7,953 nt of DNA from an uncultured Eggerthellaceae bacterium. Lineage in GTDB: Bacteria; Actinomycetota; Coriobacteriia; Coriobacteriales; Eggerthellaceae. Location of the stretch: positions 1 through 7,953 of the forward strand of contig CAMOUE010000105.1 in the NCBI GenBank assembly GCA_946626265.1, read 5' to 3'. The notes beneath the pieces were generated by a model that made no database searches, was not told the origin of the DNA, and was given only the letters and a program-made list of their open reading frames with translations. Positions within the stretch are counted from its first letter, which is position 1. Each line of letters starts with the position of its first letter. The position numbers and the translations under genes were made by a program. Below are positions 6,819 through 7,953 of the stretch, in pieces.

Positions 6819-6836
6819 GGGGCGCGGCGGCGCCGG
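6803..6836 (+). terminator. GC-rich hairpin spanning the surface-protein stop codon
   Basis: CCGGCGCCGC (6803-6812) is the exact reverse complement of GCGGCGCCGG (6827-6836), with a 14-base loop that contains the TGA stop at 6816-6818. The stem is ten G-C pairs. There is no T-run after it, so it may act as a non-canonical terminator or a 3'-end stabiliser. The left arm also encodes the last Arg residues. Confidence 0.55.
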
Positions 6837-6880
6837 AGCTGAGGTGCCCGCCGACCGCAGCTGAGGCGCCCGCCGAGCGC
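6837..6880. repeat. Two tandem 22-base repeats after the surface-protein gene
   Basis: Copies at 6837-6858 and 6859-6880 differ at two bases (both begin AGCTGAGG; shared GCCCGCCGA). A diverged copy with GGCTGAGGGGCGC at 6813-6825 includes the stop codon, so the repeat appears to have grown from the 3' end of the gene. Confidence 0.8.
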
Positions 6881-6907
6881 CGCCGGCCCGCGCCCTAGCC
6901 GGTGCTC

Positions 6908-6937
6908 GCCAACATGCGCCAACATGCGCCAACATGC
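6908..6937. repeat. Three perfect tandem copies of GCCAACATGC
   Basis: Copies lie at 6908-6917, 6918-6927 and 6928-6937 with no mismatch. They sit 44-73 bases upstream of the rpoD -35 box, a position where a regulator could bind on successive helical turns. The 10-base period is close to one DNA turn, but a binding role is only inferred; slippage amplification explains it equally well. Confidence 0.9.
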
Positions 6938-6980
6938 TCGGCGACGTATGGTTACAAATCAGCGGCAAACGAAGTCGCTA

Positions 6981-7010
6981 TTGCACACATCCCTAAAAAC
7001 GTGCTATTAT
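6981..7010 (+). promoter_or_regulatory. Predicted rpoD promoter
   Basis: TTGCAC (6981-6986), an 18-base spacer and TATTAT (7005-7010), with TGC directly before the -10 hexamer (extended -10). The surroundings are AT-rich compared with the window. The predicted start is near 7017, giving a leader of about 66 bases. It fits a strong housekeeping promoter read by the RpoD holoenzyme itself. Confidence 0.7.
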
Positions 7011-7016
7011 CATTTG

Positions 7017-7053
7017 CTGTATCTCTATGCCCAAAAACAGGCATGCTATACAG
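7017..7053 (+). promoter_or_regulatory. Hairpin at the 5' end of the rpoD leader RNA
   Basis: CTGTAT (7017-7022) pairs with ATACAG (7048-7053), and ATGCC (7027-7031) pairs with GGCAT (7040-7044) around an 8-base loop, with a small internal loop between the stems (four bases against three). It starts almost exactly at the predicted transcription start and ends 17 bases before the Shine-Dalgarno site. A 5'-terminal stem of this kind is known to protect mRNAs from decay; a regulatory role here is inferred. Confidence 0.6.
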
Positions 7054-7070
7054 TGGAAATGGTTTTTCGA

Positions 7071-7075
7071 AAGGA
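7071..7075 (+). promoter_or_regulatory. Ribosome binding site deciding the rpoD GTG start
   Basis: AAGGA lies seven bases upstream of GTG 7083, an ideal spacing. The in-frame ATG at 7059 has no such site and would add the residues MVFRKEVR, so GTG 7083 is preferred. Confidence 0.8.
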
Positions 7076-7082
7076 AGTTCGC

Positions 7083-7953
7083 GTGGCTGAAGCCCAAGAA
7101 AATACCAAGGAAACAGAAGTAATCGACGAGACGGCGAAGGCTTCCGCGCAAGTTGATGAAGCTGCCAAGACGGAACCCAAGAAAGCGCCAGCGTCCAAGA
7201 AGACCTCCGTGAAGAGCATCGCCGACGATGATGCCGCGGACGATGAAGAAGAATTCGGAGAAGACGACGATTCCACGGCCGAGGCAGAGGCGGCAACAGC
7301 CCGCATGGAGACCAGCGGATCGGACGACGACTCCATCCATGTCGAAGAGACCGAGGAAGACCTGCTCGAGGGAATCCCCGAGGAGGAGTTGAAGGCGGCG
7401 AGCGACGTCGTGCTTCCCAAGGTCACCCCGCGCACGAAGGCGAAGTCGTCGCGCAGGCGCTCCGTCGACACCGGCGTCACCATGCTCACGGGCGACCCCG
7501 TGCGCATGTACCTCAAGGAAATCGGCAAAGTCCCCCTGCTCACCGCAGCGGAGGAGATCGACCTCGCTATGAAGATCGAGGCGGGCGTCGCCGCCACGGC
7601 CGAGATCGAGAAGGCCGAGGACGAGGGCGTCGAGCTGCCCCGTCGCGAAATGCGCCGACTCAGCCGCATCGAGCAGGTCGGCCTCGACGCGAAGCAGCAG
7701 CTCATCGAGGCGAACTTGCGTCTCGTTGTTTCGATTGCGAAACGCTACGTCGGCCGCGGCATGCTGTTCCTCGACCTCATCCAGGAAGGCAACCTCGGCC
7801 TCATTCGCGCGGTCGAGAAATTCGACTACAAGAAGGGCTTCAAGTTCTCGACGTACGCAACCTGGTGGATTCGCCAGGCCATCACGCGCGCCATCGCCGA
7901 CCAGGCCCGCACGATCCGCATTCCGGTGCACATGGTCGAGACCATCAACAAGC
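7083..7953 (+). CDS. rpoD: Principal RNA polymerase sigma factor RpoD (SigA/HrdB type), 3'-truncated by the window edge
   Basis: This is the housekeeping sigma factor that directs RNA polymerase to -10/-35 promoters. The window holds its first 290 codons. Residues 1-137 are a poorly conserved extension rich in Ala, Glu, Asp and Lys with acidic runs ([17 protein letters not shown]), typical of actinobacterial primary sigmas and lacking an obvious conserved region 1.1. Region 1.2 starts at about 138 ([20 protein letters not shown]). Region 2 follows from about 207: [20 protein letters not shown], the core-binding [17 protein letters not shown] (from 231), and the -10-recognition/melting segment [20 protein letters not shown] (from 256). 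The start of region 3 is [15 protein letters not shown]. Regions 3.1 and 4 lie beyond the window. The short linker between 1.2 and 2.1 (about 35 residues) is typical of non-proteobacterial sigmas. The strength of region 2 makes the assignment secure; a paralogous HrdB-like group 2 sigma is unlikely given the length and promoter. Confidence 0.97.
   Translation, partial: MAEAQENTKETEVIDETAKASAQVDEAAKTEPKKAPASKKTSVKSIADDDAADDEEEFGEDDDSTAEAEAATARMETSGSDDDSIHVEETEEDLLEGIPEEELKAASDVVLPKVTPRTKAKSSRRRSVDTGVTMLTGDPVRMYLKEIGKVPLLTAAEEIDLAMKIEAGVAATAEIEKAEDEGVELPRREMRRLSRIEQVGLDAKQQLIEANLRLVVSIAKRYVGRGMLFLDLIQEGNLGLIRAVEKFDYKKGFKFSTYATWWIRQAITRAIADQARTIRIPVHMVETINK

Noticed and set aside
5379..6968. A 529-codon open frame on the - strand over the end of the surface gene
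   Set aside because: It arises from the same codon-phase effect; the translation is low-complexity and unrecognisable, and the + strand encodes MucBP/YDG modules and a membrane anchor.
7059..7082. ATG 7059 as the rpoD start
   Set aside because: It lacks a Shine-Dalgarno site; AAGGA at 7071-7075 is ideally placed for GTG 7083.
6902..7090. A 62-codon + strand frame between the surface gene and rpoD
   Set aside because: It runs through the decamer repeats, the rpoD promoter and the rpoD start in a different frame, and has no ribosome binding site.

Overview
The window comes from a high-GC bacterium. The codon use, the actinobacterial-type RpoD with a long acidic/lysine-rich N-terminal extension, and the giant secreted protein made of YDG/MBG-type modules together suggest a gut or oral Coriobacteriia (Eggerthellaceae-like) genome. 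That placement is inference; no marker in the window fixes the genus.

Layout, all genes on the + strand: (1) 1-1412 is the 3' two-thirds of priA, the replication-restart helicase, complete to its stop. (2) 1413-1943 is a 531-base intergenic region rich in structure. It holds three tandem 20-base repeats (1441-1500), a UUCG-capped hairpin (1504-1517), and two back-to-back near-perfect palindromic elements of about 100 bases (1512-1613 and 1617-1716). Each palindrome has a 14-base loop, and together they form an array of repeat arms in alternating orientation. A quiet stretch (1717-1871) follows, then a plausible promoter (1872-1899). (3) 1944-6818 encodes a 1624-residue exported, membrane-anchored, modular surface protein: signal peptide, low-complexity Ala/Ser/Asp/Pro repeats, about a dozen YDG/MBG-like beta modules, MucBP-like modules near each end, and a C-terminal transmembrane helix with an RRRRG tail but no LPXTG motif. 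(4) 6803-7082 holds a strong GC hairpin spanning the stop codon, two short tandem repeats, the rpoD promoter (TTGCAC, 18-base spacer, TATTAT with extended -10) and a hairpin at the predicted 5' end of the rpoD leader. (5) 7083 to the window end is the first 290 codons of rpoD.

priA and rpoD are core information-processing genes. The surface-protein gene between them looks like a single-gene accessory unit with its own promoter and terminator-like hairpin, not part of an operon with either neighbour. The most unusual item is the alternating-orientation palindromic repeat array downstream of priA. The surface protein is of a recognisable kind, but it shows clear internal module duplication and an atypical C-terminal anchor.
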